Assembly: GCA_030770535.1 (NCBI GenBank)
Contig: JASVEC010000037.1
Coordinates: 1-64,000 of the forward strand
Length of the DNA stretch: 64,000 nucleotides
Direction: 5' to 3'
Origin: Batkoa obscura
Lineage: Eukaryota > Entomophthoromycota > Entomophthoromycetes > Entomophthorales > Batkoaceae
The position numbers and the translations under genes are program-made. This document shows positions 10,771-21,625 of this stretch, in pieces. The stretch's first letter is position 1. Each line of letters opens with the position of its first letter. The notes under the pieces are model-generated. The model was not told the DNA's origin. It did not search any database and saw only the letters and a program-made list of their open reading frames with translations.

Positions 10771-13700
10771 AATGCAAAACAATATTCGAAAATACAATCA
10801 ACTTTCTTATCAAAGAGAATATGGTGGTACTTATATAGACCCTAATGAAAATGCTTCATCTTCTAGACCATTACTTTCAGTTGATGATGACGTGGACCCA
10901 ATAATAATGACCAAAATGGAAGTAAATTTCAAGTAAATATATAAACAAAATTAAAATAATTAATAATAGAGTTGTTCATTAATTGGTAAAGAGATAGTTA
11001 AAAAAGATTTATCTTTGCTAAAGAATGAGAATAATACTATTTATTCTTATTATGATGTGTTTTTGAATAATGAAAATTTGAAGAATAAAATGGAATTGAA
11101 TTTAACAATAGAGCCTTTTAAATTAAAAGTAAGTTACCGTATTTTTATTATTATGTGTTTCATATTCTTAAATTTTAAAAATAAAAGGCACCAATAACTT
11201 TAGATTTATTATTAAAATGTACAGTATGTGGTTCTTATCCACATAATAAAAGTCAATTATCAAACGATATTACTTTATGGTCATGTTGTTTATGTGGTAA
11301 CTCAAATCAAAGTAAATATTTTATTTTATTTAATTAAAAAAAAATAGAGGTATATTTATAAATTAAACTATTTATTTTTTTATATTTAGTACCACCTTCT
11401 TTTCAATCTCAATTTCAACAAGATTTTTCAAAGATTCAAAGTAATTCAACTATTGATTATATTATTTCTAATAAAGTAAGGATAAAACATACAAGTTAAT
11501 GATAAGTTTTGATTGAATTATCTCATAGAATGAACGAAAACTTAATGAAGTACCAAATATACTATTTATAATTGATATATCTTTTAATTCAATAAAAAAT
11601 GGTAAATCTAATAAAATGTTATTAATTTATTTCTATTTAATAACTTGATTTTTAAATTAGGAACCTTATCCTCAGTGATAATTATATTACTTGAATTAAT
11701 TCAATTAATACCTAATAATTTAAATTTAGGTTTTATTACCTTTGATACTCATTTACAATTTTATCAATTTAAAGTAGGCTATTTAAATATCCTTTCTACC
11801 TTTGATCAAACTAATTTAATATTTTTTATTATCGTTATAGAAAAATCAAATGTATCAAATGTTAGTTTTATCTAATTTAGAAGAAGAACCTTATCTTCCA
11901 TTACCAATATCAGAGTTATGTGTAAATGGTAGAGAGTATTTTAATGAGATAACAAGATTCTTAATGGATTTAGAATTGTTATTTGAAAATAACAATGATT
12001 TTCAATCGTGTGCTGGAGATACGTTATTTTTATTAACAGAATTAGAAGTAAATTTTATATTTAGTTGTAAAATTAATAATCAATTAATATATATTTATAC
12101 TTTATAATTCAATAGCATTATTTTTTTGGTTCAATTTACTTGTTCTTATCTTGTATGCCAAATAAAGGCAAAGGCACTTTGATTACTAAAGGAGGAACAA
12201 GTCTCTTAGGCACAGATAATGTAAGTTTATCTTTATTAACTGTGAAGTTAAATAAGAGTGATAGTTAACGGAATTTATTTTTATATAGGAATATAAATTA
12301 TTAGTAGAGGAAAATATGTATTATAAAGATATTAGTTTAAAATTAAGTGAAATGTCTATCTCAACAAATTTATTTATATTAGGAAATGAAGATTTTGATT
12401 TACAAAGTTTAGGTAAGTAACTATTATTATTAATTATATATTAATTTAACTTTAAATTAGTTGTGTTATCAAAAATAACAAATGGTGAATTATATTATTA
12501 TCCTAATTATATAATGAAAGATTTTAATGAAAATTGTTATCAACAATTTTATATTGATTTGTTAACTTGCTTTAAAAACCAAATGGGCTATGCTGCTAGT
12601 TTACAAGTGAATTTACCAACGGGTAAGTAATCATAATTAATATTTCAAAATAATAGTTGTTTTATTTATTTAATATTATTATTATAATTAGGTTTACAAG
12701 GACATGAATTTCTTGGGAAATTATTTATGAAATCAATTAATTCATGTAATTTAAACACGATTCACCAAAATCAGTTAATTCAATATCAATTTCAAATTAA
12801 TGATACTATTTATGTTATTAAAGAAGAAGAAAACTCTCAAGGACTAATTTGTTTTCAAGCTAATTTAACATATTTAGATTTAGAAGGTAAGTTATTTTTT
12901 ATAACATGCAAGTTATAGTTAGAGTTTTTTAATAATGATATTTTATTCTTTTTTTAGGCAATTTAATATGTAAAGTTATGAATTTAAGTATGAAAATGAC
13001 TAATGTAATAGAAGAATTCATTATGTCAATTAATCCACTAAGATATATTCAATTATTAGCATTTAAAGCAAATAGTAATTTAATTCATCAAAAAATCAAA
13101 ATAACTCGAGATACAATGATTAATCAAGTTAAAAATATATTAAAACTTTATTATCAACAAATTAATATTCAAAATAATCCTCATTTATTGGAGGAATTTA
13201 TTGTACCAAGTAATTTAATTACAATGCCTTATTTAATTCATTGTTTATGTAAAATAGTAAGTGTTTTTTTTATTGGAATTTATATATCAATTTTTAATAT
13301 TATTTCATTTTTTTATATAATAGCCTTGCTTTACTATTGGATCTCATACAACTCCTAATGAACGAAGTTGGTTGAATTTGAAATTAATTAGTTTTGATAG
13401 TATTGAATTAATGAATTTTATTATTCCAAATATTTATCAATTTCAGTTTCAAAACGAACAAGTTCAATTGATCTCAATTATGCCTTCAAGTATGAATATT
13501 GTAACAAATAAGATATTAATGATGATAAGTTTTAATCGTATTTATTTTTGGGTTGGAGAAAATTGTTCAAAAGAAGAATTAAGTTACTTATTTGGATTAA
13601 GTGAATACTATAAGATCGGAAATATACAGGTGAATTTTTGATTTAATATTGTAACAAATTATTATTAATTATTTTATTTTTAATTAGGATTGGAATGATA

Positions 13701-13921
13701 TTATTAATTTAAAAGAGATTATAAAGACACAGCTGGAGATTAAAGAGTTTTCTAGTTTTGATATTATAATTGAAACAAAAGTCACTAATTTTAATAATCA
13801 ACAATTAAAAGTCAAGTTTTTAAATCAATTACATGAAGATCGAAACATTAATGGTAATTCTTATCAACAATTTTTATTAGCTTTAGTACAAAGTTTGAAA
13901 CTGGAGTTAAATATTAATTAA
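10771..13921 (+). CDS. SEC24: SEC24 family COPII coat cargo-binding subunit
   Basis: COPII inner-coat protein that selects cargo at ER exit sites with Sec23. About a dozen exons can be joined in frame: an N-terminal segment from ATG 10771, a zinc finger (CTVCGSY...WSCCLCGN, about 11221-11310), the trunk beginning ILFIIDISFNSIKNG and LGFITFDTHLQFYQF, then MYQMLVLSNLEEEPYLPLP, IYLFLSCMPNKGKGTL, a beta-sandwich and helical part, and the gelsolin-like end including PCFTIGSHTTPNERSWL. The order matches Sec24 rather than Sec23. The N-terminal extension (about 65 residues) is much shorter than the Pro-rich region of yeast Sec24. The gene is interrupted by introns of roughly 45-90 nt. Confidence 0.88.
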
Positions 13922-14074
13922 ATATAACAATAAATGGTGAATCTATTCTATCTTTACTTTAATTTATTATATTTTAAACTATAAAATGATAATAAAATAA
14001 ATGTATAATTTGTGAAGTTTAATGAAAATAAAAATAAAAATATTTATTATTATAACAAATATAAAAATAGTCAC

Positions 14075-15267
14075 TTATTGTTGATCACGATTCCAAGATA
14101 ATAAACTATTATCACCAAGTTTTCTACAAAAATAAAAGTATTAATAAAAAAAAAACTATATAACAACAAAAACAGAGTTTACCTAGGTTTAACGATATGA
14201 CGAATAGTAAAAATCAAACCAAAGAGAACGCAGACACCACCAACGACAAGATAAGCAATACCTAAATACGGATTTTTTCCACCCAAAAAGGAAACTGTTG
14301 AAATAACAATAGCTTTTTTCCCATTAAATTGAACAACGTCAAAATTACTATCAATTTCCAATTGATATTTTCCTTTTTTCATATCACTTTCTGTTCTTCC
14401 ATATAATTTACGAAAAGTAGGTAATCCTGCTGTACGCATCCAAACTTGAAAATGTTCATCTCTTGATAAATCCGGTGGTGGATATTTATCAGTATATTTA
14501 CCATCTGGATAACGATTCACCCAATTAGGTGGTGGTAAAACTTGATCTGGTGTATAATTTGTTTTTGAAAATTTCTTACTATCACTATCCCATGCAATAC
14601 CTTGTTCACTAAATGTAAACTTATTATTATTATCATCTAAATATTGAATCGGACGTATAGTATCATTAAATACAGAATTAGCAATTAAACCACAAGGATA
14701 ATATGGAATTTTATTTTCATTAACAGCTAATGGAGCACAATCTGATAATTCGGTTTCCGTTAATAAAGCTTGACCTAAAAGTTGATTATAAGAAATGGAT
14801 TTAATATAACGTCGATGATTTTGATAAAAATTGGTTAATTCATAATATAAAAATACAGGGCCTTCAATATCTACTGGTATATCTAATTGAATTGTACATT
14901 TATTTGTATCTAAATTATTCGGATTAGAACCATACAATTTATCCTTATTGCTTTTATAATAAAAACTACCACTACCATCTCCATTGACCGATGGTAATGA
15001 ATACTTTGCTTCTTTAATTAAACTGAATTCTCCACCAACTGAATTACAATTAGTATAATCAATAACTATTTCAGATACTTGACCTGATAAATAAATCAAT
15101 ACACCACCTAATGGAGCGAATATAATGCCTATTAAAAATAAAGTAGGTAAAACAGTACGTGGAGTTAAAATGGGTTGCCATGCTCGAAGTCGTTGTTGTT
15201 TAAAAGCAGTATCCAATTCTTTACGACGATCTTTATATTCCGCTTTGGTAGTATTATTATCACTCAT
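14075..15267 (-). CDS. CDC50/LEM3 family flippase beta subunit
   Basis: Non-catalytic partner of P4-ATPases, needed for their ER exit and for phospholipid flipping. Exon 1 (15267 to about 14184) encodes a cytosolic N-terminus, a first membrane helix (TVLPTLFLIGIIFAPLGGVL), a large lumenal domain with conserved GPVFLYYELTNFYQNHRRYI and ESDMKKGKYQLEI blocks, and a second helix (NPYLGIAYLVVGGVCVLFGL). A short second exon (about 14075-14126) adds a C-terminal tail ending SWNRDQQ. Total length of about 380 residues is normal for the family. Confidence 0.93.
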
Positions 15268-15666
15268 CTTTTTTAATTGAAAATTAAAGTAAAAATGAAA
15301 TGAAAATTAAATAACAATATTCAATTTAGGCTTGATAAGGAAATAACGTTGATTTTATTGGTGCTTCTTGTTTTTCTACTTTCTAAAGCGGACAAATTCT
15401 ATTGTTTTAACTGAATTGATAACTATTAATTTAATTGTTACTAAAAGTTAATATATTAAAATTAATACTTTATATTAAATAATAAAAAACAATATAATAT
15501 AATATATTCACTATAATTTTAACTTATTCTACTTCTATCAAAACCAAGAATAATCAACTCATTTTTAGCATAACTTGCTTGACTCAATTGAAACTTTTTT
15601 TAAATATTCTTATCAATTTTTAATTTATTAAATCAAAAATTCAATCGATTTTTAGTTTGAATTCCA

Positions 15667-16516
15667 ATGTCTTTATTAAGTCATTTTTTAAAAAATGCTA
15701 GTAAACAATTTCAAAATAATAGTAAAAAAGGTAACTCTAATCTCATTGTTTTACTTTATGACTAAAGATTGTCATAACATTGTAGCTTTTAACATTGATG
15801 AATTATTAAACTGGCGAAAGGAGCTGGAATTAATCAACTTTAAAAAAGAGAGCCCTTCCAGTTTAACTGAAAAATTCATTATTGGTAGTGATGCTGATAT
15901 CGGAGGAAAATCATCGGTCAATCTCAGTCTTAACGATTGTGGCCATGCTGTGTTCTCTGGTAACATCTCACCTTATATGCCTAATTATTTAGAGATCAAA
16001 GTGCATGGTTATGCGGCATTTAAATTAAAAACCCCAGAAAATGGTTTTTTTGAGTCTGAATTATTTGATACATTGCCATTTCGATATCTTGCATTAAGGG
16101 TCCGAGGTACCAATGGTAAAAATGGCATGCCGCCAATAAGGAGGTTTACAGTTAATATTCAGACGGATAGTTTAATACCCTCCGACTTGTTTCAACATCG
16201 ATTATTTTTAAATAAACCAGGGGAATGGGAAACAGTTTTGGTAAGTTTTTCGAGGGATTTATTCATTTATTTATTTCTACTTGGGATATTGATTTTTATT
16301 TTTTATTATATAAAATAGATACCTTTTAATGAATTTGTATTAACAAATGATGGAGCTGTTGAACCTCAGCAAATGAGCATGTTTAGAGAAAAAGTAAAAT
16401 CAATTGGTATCTCTCTTTTAGATCAAAAACCAGGACCTTTTAAATTGGAAATTGATTGGATTAAAGCTTATAATAGTCCATATACTGATGGGGATATGGA
16501 TATTGTACCAGAATAA
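15667..16516 (+). CDS. CIA30/NDUFAF1 complex I assembly factor, mitochondrial
   Basis: Three exons. The first (from ATG 15667) encodes MSLLSHFLKNASKQF..., a basic amphipathic leader fit for mitochondrial import, and joins across a 38-nt intron to DCHNIVAFNIDELLNW. The core has the CIA30 pattern: SDADIGGKSSVNLSL, GHAVFSGNIS, FRYLALRVRGTNGK, GEWETVL, then (after the intron at about 16241-16319) IPFNEFVLTNDGAVEP and ISLLDQKPGPFKLEIDWIKAY. The family chaperones assembly of the membrane arm of respiratory complex I, so the organism should possess complex I. An upstream in-frame start at 15695 is within the leader frame shift and is not used here. Confidence 0.88.
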
Positions 16517-16944
16517 TAAATAAAATATAAACAGTTTGATTGATTAGGGAGGTAATTTGTTTGTTATTGAATTATAAAGTTAGATTAAAGTTTAAGAAAG
16601 GTAGCTGTTTTTCAAAAGTTTTTTAAAAATTTATCATGTTAAATATAACAGACAGGTTAGTTTAGATAATAAAAATAGATTATGTTGCTACAAAGAAGGA
16701 ATATACAAAATTTTCAACTTTGTATTTATGTTTATAAAATCAGTTAATATACTGGTAAGCTATAACAATTAATTTTAGGTTGAATGTTATTTTATTAATG
16801 CTTTAGATTTAAAAATAGCTTTGGTTTTGAAGAAAATAGATATTGCTTAAAGTGCCTGTTTTGTAAAGATCATATTGATATTATATCACCAATTCTTGTA
16901 TTGTTTTATCATTTTAAATAGTTTTTAGACTTATCTATAGTACA

Positions 16945-17048
16945 CAAGAGGGTGTTTTTTTTGGGTTCATCACTTTTTACATCTTTAAGTATTATTTGAG
17001 TGGAAAAATTATTAATAAAATTCTTGAACATAAAAATACATCCCCACA
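16945..17048 (+). mobile_element. MITE copy 1
   Basis: About 104 bases matching the family: GGGTGTTTTTTTTGG..., central AGTGGAAAAATT, AAAATTCTT and terminal AAAAATACATCCCCA. The outer TATATG of the left end is eroded. Confidence 0.75.
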
Positions 17049-17554
17049 AAGTATTTTTTTGTAAAGTCTTGTCAACATGATTACCCTTCAAATATTTTTT
17101 ATGTAGGTTTCTTTAATAAGTGCATAATTTTTATAAAGCTTTTAGAGCTTTATATGATGTTTCTGTTCTATTGATTACATATTGATCATTATTTCTATTC
17201 TTAGATAAATTAAATTATTAAAAGCTCTTGATGATACAAATATATAGCCAACCTCGTTTTGTAGCTGGATATATATAACTTCTTAAAACAACTAGTTCTT
17301 ACATTCTGATAAAATAAAATAAGTTATTTAATACCACATTCCTATCTTCTGCTCATTTTTTTTAAAATTTACCCTATTATATCAGTTTTTCATATCATAT
17401 GAAATTAATAGCACATTAATCTAAAAAGAGTTTAAATATTTCAACAAAAACAAGGACACTACCAATTCAACAAGCTTCTAACATTTTTAGTGCAAAAAGG
17501 TACTTTGCTTGGGCATGCTAAAAGATAAAATAGTTAACTTTTGCAGTTAGTAAA

Positions 17555-17577
17555 TGCGCCCACCGCGGATTGAACGC

Positions 17578-17621
<44 letters not shown>

Positions 17622-17627
17622 AGCCGC
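17555..17627 (-). tRNA. tRNA-Phe (anticodon GAA)
   Basis: 73-nt cloverleaf on the minus strand: GCGGCTA acceptor, D-arm GCTCAGTTGGGAGAGC, anticodon arm TCAGACTGAAGATCTGA with GAA, and T-arm CCGCG TTCAATC CGCGG. A and B boxes match the polymerase III consensus. The 3' acceptor strand TGGGCGC leaves one G-G mismatch (position 4:69) and a T-G pair, which is unusual for a functional gene. No intron is seen. A four-T tract lies about 25 nt downstream. Confidence 0.88.
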
Positions 17628-17718
17628 AACCTATAATGTTGGTATGTAACTATTATATATAATCCATAAATACGTAAATAATAGTGTTTAAACCAAATTG
17701 ACATTTTATTTGGTACTG

Positions 17719-17803
17719 TATGAGGGTGTTTTTTTGACTTCAGCACTTTTTTCATTTTTTAAGTGTTATTTAAGCAAAGTTTATCAGTAAAATTCTTAAC
17801 CAA
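17719..17803 (+). mobile_element. MITE copy 2 (3' truncated)
   Basis: TATGAGGGTGTTTTTTTGACTTC at the left end through GTAAAATTCTTAA; the right terminal repeat is absent. Confidence 0.7.
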
Positions 17804-17944
17804 TTGCTCTCAAATCAATTAAGGAGAATGGCAAGATGCTGTGTTGTATACTGATTTAATACACAAAAAATCTGACTGATACTCTCTATAAGCCATAAAA
17901 ATATTTCGCTGTACCAGAGTTGCTACAGTTGGAGCATATTGGAA

Positions 17945-18052
17945 TATATGGGTGTGTTTTTTTTGACTTCATTGTTTTTCCCATCTTTTAAGCGTTACTT
18001 AAGCGGAAAGTTTGTTAGTGAAATTCTTAAATACAAAAATACATCCCCATAT
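17945..18052 (+). mobile_element. MITE copy 3
   Basis: Both ends present: TATATGGGTGTGTTTT at the left, AAAAATACATCCCCATAT at the right, with GACTTCA and AAGCGTTACTTAAGCGG between. Confidence 0.85.
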
Positions 18053-18734
18053 TTTATGTTTATGTTTTGGCTTTTTGAAACAGTAGTTTTTTTAAGCAAG
18101 TTTTCAAAAATCTAGCTATAGTAGTTTTAATACTTCTTAACCTGTCATTATTATAGCAGAAGATAATGAATTCAAATGTAATTATTATCAAAATAAAAAA
18201 CTCAAAACATTGTTAATATCCTTTTATTTCAATAATGTTTTTAAGATAAATATTGTAGCAGCTTTTATAAATTTTTTAATCAAAGTTATAAATACAGAAA
18301 TATTAAATCTGCTTATAGTAGATTTTATAATATAACCAATAATATTTAATATTAAGCAACTTGCTAAAAGAAGCAATTTTATGTTTTATTAATATATAAA
18401 GCTTTAAACCAAGCTTTTTAACTTTATGAATAACAGACACAATAGCAGTATAGTTTCAAAAAAAAAACCCAAAATGTTAACAAAACTTAAACTTTTTAAT
18501 ACAGCTGCAAAAGAGAGAATTTGTTTTTGCTATAATTAAAAAACAACAGATTTTTTTTATAATGCAATAAAATTATACTATTAAAAATAACATACTGTTA
18601 TAGTAATTATCTATAGTATTTGTGATGTTTAAATTTATTCATTTATTAAAAACTATTAAATATATAATTGGTTAAATATAGTTGCCAATTTAACAATAAT
18701 ATTTTTCAAAAATACAAAACCTGTATTTGCAATA

Positions 18735-18838
18735 ATATATGGGGCTGTTTTTTTAGTTTCATTATCTTTACATCTTTAAGCGCTGTTTGAGTGGAAAAAT
18801 TGTAGTAAAATTCTTAAACAAAAAATACATTCCTATAT
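18735..18838 (+). mobile_element. MITE copy 4
   Basis: TATATGGGGCTGTTTTTTTAG at the left and AAAAATACATTCCTATAT at the right enclose the standard core AAGCGCTGTTTGAGTGG. Confidence 0.85.
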
Positions 18839-18998
18839 GTAAGCTTTTTATTATGGATTGCTACAATAAATAGAGTATTTTTCTTAGCTTTCAATACGAT
18901 AATAAAGCTAAGATTTTACCCAAACAATTGTATTATATCCTTTTAAAATACTTTTTTTTAGCATAAATGATAAAAAATGAACTTATTTTTTATAAAAG

Positions 18999-19106
18999 TA
19001 TATGGGAGTGTTTTTTTGACTTCGTTATTTCTTCCATTTTTTAAGCACTATTTAAGTGGAAAATTTGTTAGTAAAATTCTTAAACACAAAAATACATCCC
19101 CATATA
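18999..19106 (+). mobile_element. MITE copy 5, just upstream of orphan gene
   Basis: TATATGGGAGTGTTTTTTTGACTTC at the left, AAAAATACATCCCCATATA at the right. It ends about 41 bases before the ATG of the decayed orphan copy at 19148. Confidence 0.88.
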
Positions 19107-19147
19107 ATAAGTTCATAACAATACACTAATTTTAAAGTTTAAACAAA

Positions 19148-19950
19148 ATGGGAAGATGGCCAAGCTCCAGTGATTTTGATAGATTTGATCATGGCAGACT
19201 GAACAATAATAAAAGCAGGAAGGATCTAGAGAATTTAGGTATATTAGAACATGACAAAAGACATTATTATCGAAGATATTTTTATAAAAGTAGGTTTAAT
19301 TATACCATTGTACTAAACTATACCGACTTTGAAAAAGCTTTTTTGGAAAAAGGTAATGTTGATAGCTGGGTAATTAATTTTATCCTTTAGCTAGTAGTAC
19401 AATGGTATTTTTCAGTTTCAATACTTCTAAACTATCAAGTTCGTGTGGCTCAAATAAAGAGTTATTGATAGCTAAAAAGATAAAGGCATTGGTCCAAGGT
19501 ATCATTGAATATATGACAAAAGAGTATTTTACTAAAACAACAAGCATTAAGCATAATCATTGTGAGAAACTAATTACGTTTTCTTCTACTGATAAACAAA
19601 ACCGCGATAAATAATATATAAAGGAAGTCATATATAAAGACCACCATTCCAAACTCTATAGACCATTTTATAGAAAGAATACTATTAGTTTAATTGTTGT
19701 GAATGAGTTACTTGGTGATATTGTTGGCATCAAGTTGAAGAGTTCAATTATTAACTACTACTCAAAGGTTACTAAAATTGTTTATTGTAAACATAATAAG
19801 ATTGAAGATCTGGACATTTATTTGGATTCCATTACGGTTGTATTGTTTACTCTTAGTTCTATTATCACTACCACTATAAATAAAGGGCTCTTAATTGATG
19901 GTTCAATAGTTAGTGTATCATCGAAAATGTCCGAAGTAATTTATTGTTGA
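19148..19950 (+). pseudogene. Decayed tandem copy of an orphan gene
   Basis: Three consecutive stretches of translation align end to end with the intact protein encoded at 20367-21173. Shared blocks include RKDLENLGILEHDKRHYYRR, IVLNYTDFEKAFLEKG, SNKELLIAKKIKALVQGIIE, KLYRPFYRK and VYCKHNKIEDLDIY, ending VIYC. Relative to the intact copy there is one frame change after FLEKGN...W (around 19375-19385) and one in-frame TAA at about 19612 where the paralog has Gln. The flanking DNA carries a MITE immediately upstream. The function of the parent gene is unknown. A short intron around 19372-19390 (GTAATT...TTTAG) could explain the frame change, but not the later stop. Confidence 0.7.
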
Positions 19951-20366
19951 AATTAAACAAATAGTAACGTTGGATTAATATTACCCTTTTTTATAATTTT
20001 TTTTATAATAAATGCTTTTTAATGACATGGTGATATACGTAATCTATTCAAAATTTATTAACCTTTAGCATTTATGAATCATTATCACTCAACTAAAAAA
20101 TAAAAATAAAATTCCACCAAAGCAATTTAATTATTCATTCTATATCTCATAAACTAATGTTTTCTGTTTTTCTTTTTATAATAAAGTTTTAAAACTTTCG
20201 ATTCTAAAAAGAGTAATCTGGTACCAAAAATAATTAAATAAATGAACACTTTGTTCTTATTAATAAATTAAAGGTTTCAGAGTAAAAAGCTACAAGGACA
20301 TAATATAAATAAGACGATAATAACACATTGATTTTAAACTATCGACTAAATTCGAAAAACAAAAGA
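19951..20366. other. Spacer between the two orphan copies
   Basis: About 415 bases of AT-rich DNA without a gene; presumably contains the promoter of the downstream copy. No repeat recognised. Confidence 0.5.
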
Positions 20367-21173
20367 ATGGGCATAGCGCGAAGATCTGAAAATTTTGATA
20401 TATACGAACACGACAAAGTGAATAAGGATGAAAATAAAAAGGATTTGGAAAATTTAGGCATTCTAAGATACACCAAAAAACACTATCATCAAAGATACCT
20501 TTATGAAAGTAGTTTTAAATATGCCATTGTATTAAATTATACCGAATTTGTAAAAGAATTTTTAGATAAAGGTAAAATTGACCAATTGAGCAATCAAATG
20601 TATTCATCTGGAAGTAGTAAGTCAAGTTTTTTTGGTTCAAATCCTTCTATTAAGTTATCCAGTACTTATGACTCAAATAAAGAGTTATTGATAGCCAAAG
20701 AGATAAAGATTTTGGCCCAAGATATTATGGGACATATGACTAAACATTATTTTACCAAAGCAACAAGTATAAAGCATAATGAGAGAGAGAAATTAGTGAC
20801 TTTTTCTTTTATTAATAAAGACGACCGAGATGAACAATATATAAATGAAGTTTTATACAAAGAGAGCCATATAAAGTTATATAGACCCTTCTACAAGAAA
20901 GATAATGTTAAACTGATCACTGTGACCGATCTACCTGGTACTATCGTTGGTAATGAATTAGAAAATCTAGTTATTAAACACTATTCCACAATTGGTACAG
21001 TTGTTTATTGTAAACACAATAAGGCTGAAAATCTGGACATCTATTCGGATTCAGTTACAGTTGTGTTGGCTACACTTGGCTCTATTACTGCTACTACTGT
21101 AAACAAAGAGCTAATAGTTGACGGTTTAGCGGTCAGGACATCACCAGAATTTCCTGAAGTGGTTTATTGTTGA
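20367..21173 (+). CDS. Orphan protein, intact tandem copy
   Basis: 268 residues from the ATG at 20367, chosen because its MGIARRSENFD aligns with the MGRWPSSSDFD start of the neighbour; an upstream in-frame ATG at 20328 has no counterpart. I do not recognise the family. There is no signal peptide or membrane segment. The N-terminal half is charged and helical (KKDLENLGIL, SNKELLIAKEIKILAQDIMGHM). The last 85 residues (VKLITVTDLPGTIVGNELEN..., VVYCKHNKAENLDIY..., ending EVVYC) have an alternating beta-alpha-beta pattern that could be RRM-like. Such RRM-like domains occur in ORF1 proteins of LINEs, so a LINE-derived origin is possible but unproven; no reverse transcriptase lies nearby. Confidence 0.6.
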   Translation: MGIARRSENFDIYEHDKVNKDENKKDLENLGILRYTKKHYHQRYLYESSFKYAIVLNYTEFVKEFLDKGKIDQLSNQMYSSGSSKSSFFGSNPSIKLSSTYDSNKELLIAKEIKILAQDIMGHMTKHYFTKATSIKHNEREKLVTFSFINKDDRDEQYINEVLYKESHIKLYRPFYKKDNVKLITVTDLPGTIVGNELENLVIKHYSTIGTVVYCKHNKAENLDIYSDSVTVVLATLGSITATTVNKELIVDGLAVRTSPEFPEVVYC

Positions 21174-21625
21174 AACAAATTATGTTAAATTAAACCTTGA
21201 ACTTTTATTATGCTTTTTTTATATTTAAAATAGTTGAAATATATATCTTTTTTTGGGCTCATTTCATTATTAGTTTTATAAAGAAGGATAAATAATAGGA
21301 AAAAAAGTTTTAATTGATTTCAAGACTGAACTTTATTAGTAATGATAAATGCTATTACAATAAAATAAGAATATAGGATTTATATAATATATTACAATAT
21401 AGATTTCTTGTTTATAAAAACAAATTAGCAAGCTAATATATTTAATTAGGTGAATTCATTTGCTAAAAATACAATGGAATTGAATTTCGGATTTTAGTTA
21501 CGTAAAACCAATTTTAGCTAATACTAATAGTGCATTAATTAATTTGATGGAAAAACTTGAAATAGCAGTAGCCACCAAAAAGCATATAAAAACAAAAAAT
21601 AGCAGTAACATTCTTTACAAAAAAA
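21174..21625. other. Intergenic region upstream of the MDR oxidoreductase
   Basis: About 450 AT-rich bases; no gene, RNA or repeat recognised. Contains the presumed promoter of the oxidoreductase gene. Confidence 0.5.

Larger units (their letters stand above)
16517..19147. other. Gene-poor region with five MITEs and a tRNA
   Basis: No protein gene is supported. The stretch contains five copies of the short inverted-repeat element (listed separately) and tRNA-Phe. The rest is AT-rich with T-runs and no coding signature. Confidence 0.7.

Noticed and set aside
16909-17091. 60-residue open frame on the minus strand
   Set aside because: It is the antisense of MITE copy 1 and adjoining AT-rich DNA.
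20328-20366. The upstream ATG of the intact orphan gene as its start
   Set aside because: The paralog has no counterpart for those 13 residues, and the two proteins align from the second ATG.
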